A stretch of DNA of 64,000 nucleotides from Escherichia hormaechei_A (GTDB lineage Bacteria > Pseudomonadota > Gammaproteobacteria > Enterobacterales > Enterobacteriaceae), in NCBI GenBank assembly GCA_042434945.1, contig CP170191.1:4340001-4404000 (forward strand), given 5' to 3'. The translations under genes and the position numbers were made by a program. Shown here in pieces: positions 63,662 through 64,000 of the stretch (positions within the stretch are counted from its first letter, which is position 1; the number at the start of each line of letters is the position of its first letter). The notes beneath the pieces were generated by a model. That model saw only the letters and a list, made by a program, of their open reading frames with translations. It did no database searches and was not told the DNA's origin.

Positions 63662-63683
63662 GCCGGATGGCATACCATCCGGC
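63662..63683. repeat. REP-like hairpin between convergent mutM and coaD
   Basis: Perfect 9-bp stem GCCGGATGG/CCATCCGGC with loop CATA, of the E. coli REP style; likely bidirectional terminator. Confidence 0.7.
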
Positions 63684-63690
63684 ATAAACG

Positions 63691-64000
63691 CTACGCTAAC
63701 TTCGCCATCAGCGCCTGATGGACATTCTCCGGCAGGAAATGGGTGACATCGCCCTGATGGCGCGCCACCTCTTTCACCAACGATGAAGAGATAAACGACC
63801 ACTCTTTCGACGGCATCAGAAACACACTTTCCAGTTCCGGCATTAAGTGGCGATTCATATGCGCCAGCTGCATTTCATATTCAAAATCTGCCACCGCACG
63901 CAGGCCACGAATCAGCACCGTAGCGTGTTGATTACGGGCGAAGTTCGCCATCAAATCACTAAACCCGACCACTTCCACGTTCCCCAGATGCGCGGTTGCC
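63691..64000 (-). CDS. coaD: Phosphopantetheine adenylyltransferase, partial (5' end outside window)
   Basis: The C-terminal 103 residues are present of about 159; the frame is open to the right edge ([17 protein letters not shown]). Visible motifs: [20 protein letters not shown] and the KMSKS-like [16 protein letters not shown]. It transfers AMP to 4'-phosphopantetheine in CoA synthesis, the step after CoaBC. Sequence is E. coli-type. Confidence 0.97.

Overview
The window is enterobacterial chromosome. It carries selC, yicJI, yicH, xanP, gltS, recG-trmH-spoT-rpoZ-gmk, ligB, yicG, yicC, rph-pyrE, slmA, dut-coaBC, radC, rpmBG, mutM and coaD in the order known from Escherichia coli. From recall of K-12 proteins, the blocks at about 30.7-34.2, 36.37-45.3 and 56.45-64.0 kb encode products identical or nearly identical to E. 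coli (YicJ, most of YicI, XanP, GltS, RecG to Gmk, YicC, Rph, PyrE, Dut, CoaBC). The blocks between them (end of yicI plus yicH, and ligB through yicG) and the left 30 kb are clearly diverged and look more G+C-rich, in an Enterobacter-like style. The window therefore reads as a mosaic of E. coli-type and non-E. coli-type DNA. The sequence does not show which part is host and which is import.

Layout. 0-4.3 kb: the end of an ECP-like (alternate chaperone/usher) fimbrial operon: usher, tip adhesin, chaperone. 4.4-9.0 kb: two small glycine-zipper peptides with double-glycine leaders, followed by a C39-peptidase ABC exporter, an unrecognised 249-aa protein and an HlyD-type adaptor, together a dedicated peptide-secretion locus. 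9.0-10.4 kb: a small membrane-associated protein, a DUF1493 protein and an Hcp. 10.6-14.8 kb: AAA ATPase, a TudS/DUF1722 protein, periplasmic HiuH, an MlrA-like MerR regulator and the lipocalin Blc. 14.8-20.8 kb: a complete FimD-type fimbrial operon behind a LuxR-type regulator. 21.6-24.6 kb: a MarT/FidL-like membrane regulator pair, a GlxA-type AraC regulator and a GNAT protein. 24.6-26.0 kb: a type VI secretion cargo module (Hcp, Tlde1-like L,D-transpeptidase-fold toxin, periplasmic immunity candidate). 26.3-28.0 kb: RhuM, a SymE-like protein and a small ribbon-helix-helix protein with palindromic operators. 28.0-30.3 kb: an A+T-rich three-gene overlapping operon (HEPN with zinc ribbon, GNAT with a C-terminal PUA/ASCH-like part, ASCH) directly downstream of selC.

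Right of selC the core genes run as above, except that a complete group 4 capsule operon (gfcABCDE-etp-etk) lies between ligB and yicG. In E. coli K-12 this operon is elsewhere, near 22 min. It has a long A+T-rich upstream region followed by a structured leader.

The best candidates for undescribed biology are the two-peptide glycine-zipper secretion locus (4.4-9.0 kb), whose architecture resembles the Caulobacter Cdz contact-dependent bacteriocin, and the HEPN/GNAT/ASCH operon abutting selC, which has the makings of an RNA-targeting defence or toxin-antitoxin unit. No integrase, transposase, CRISPR array or rRNA gene was seen.
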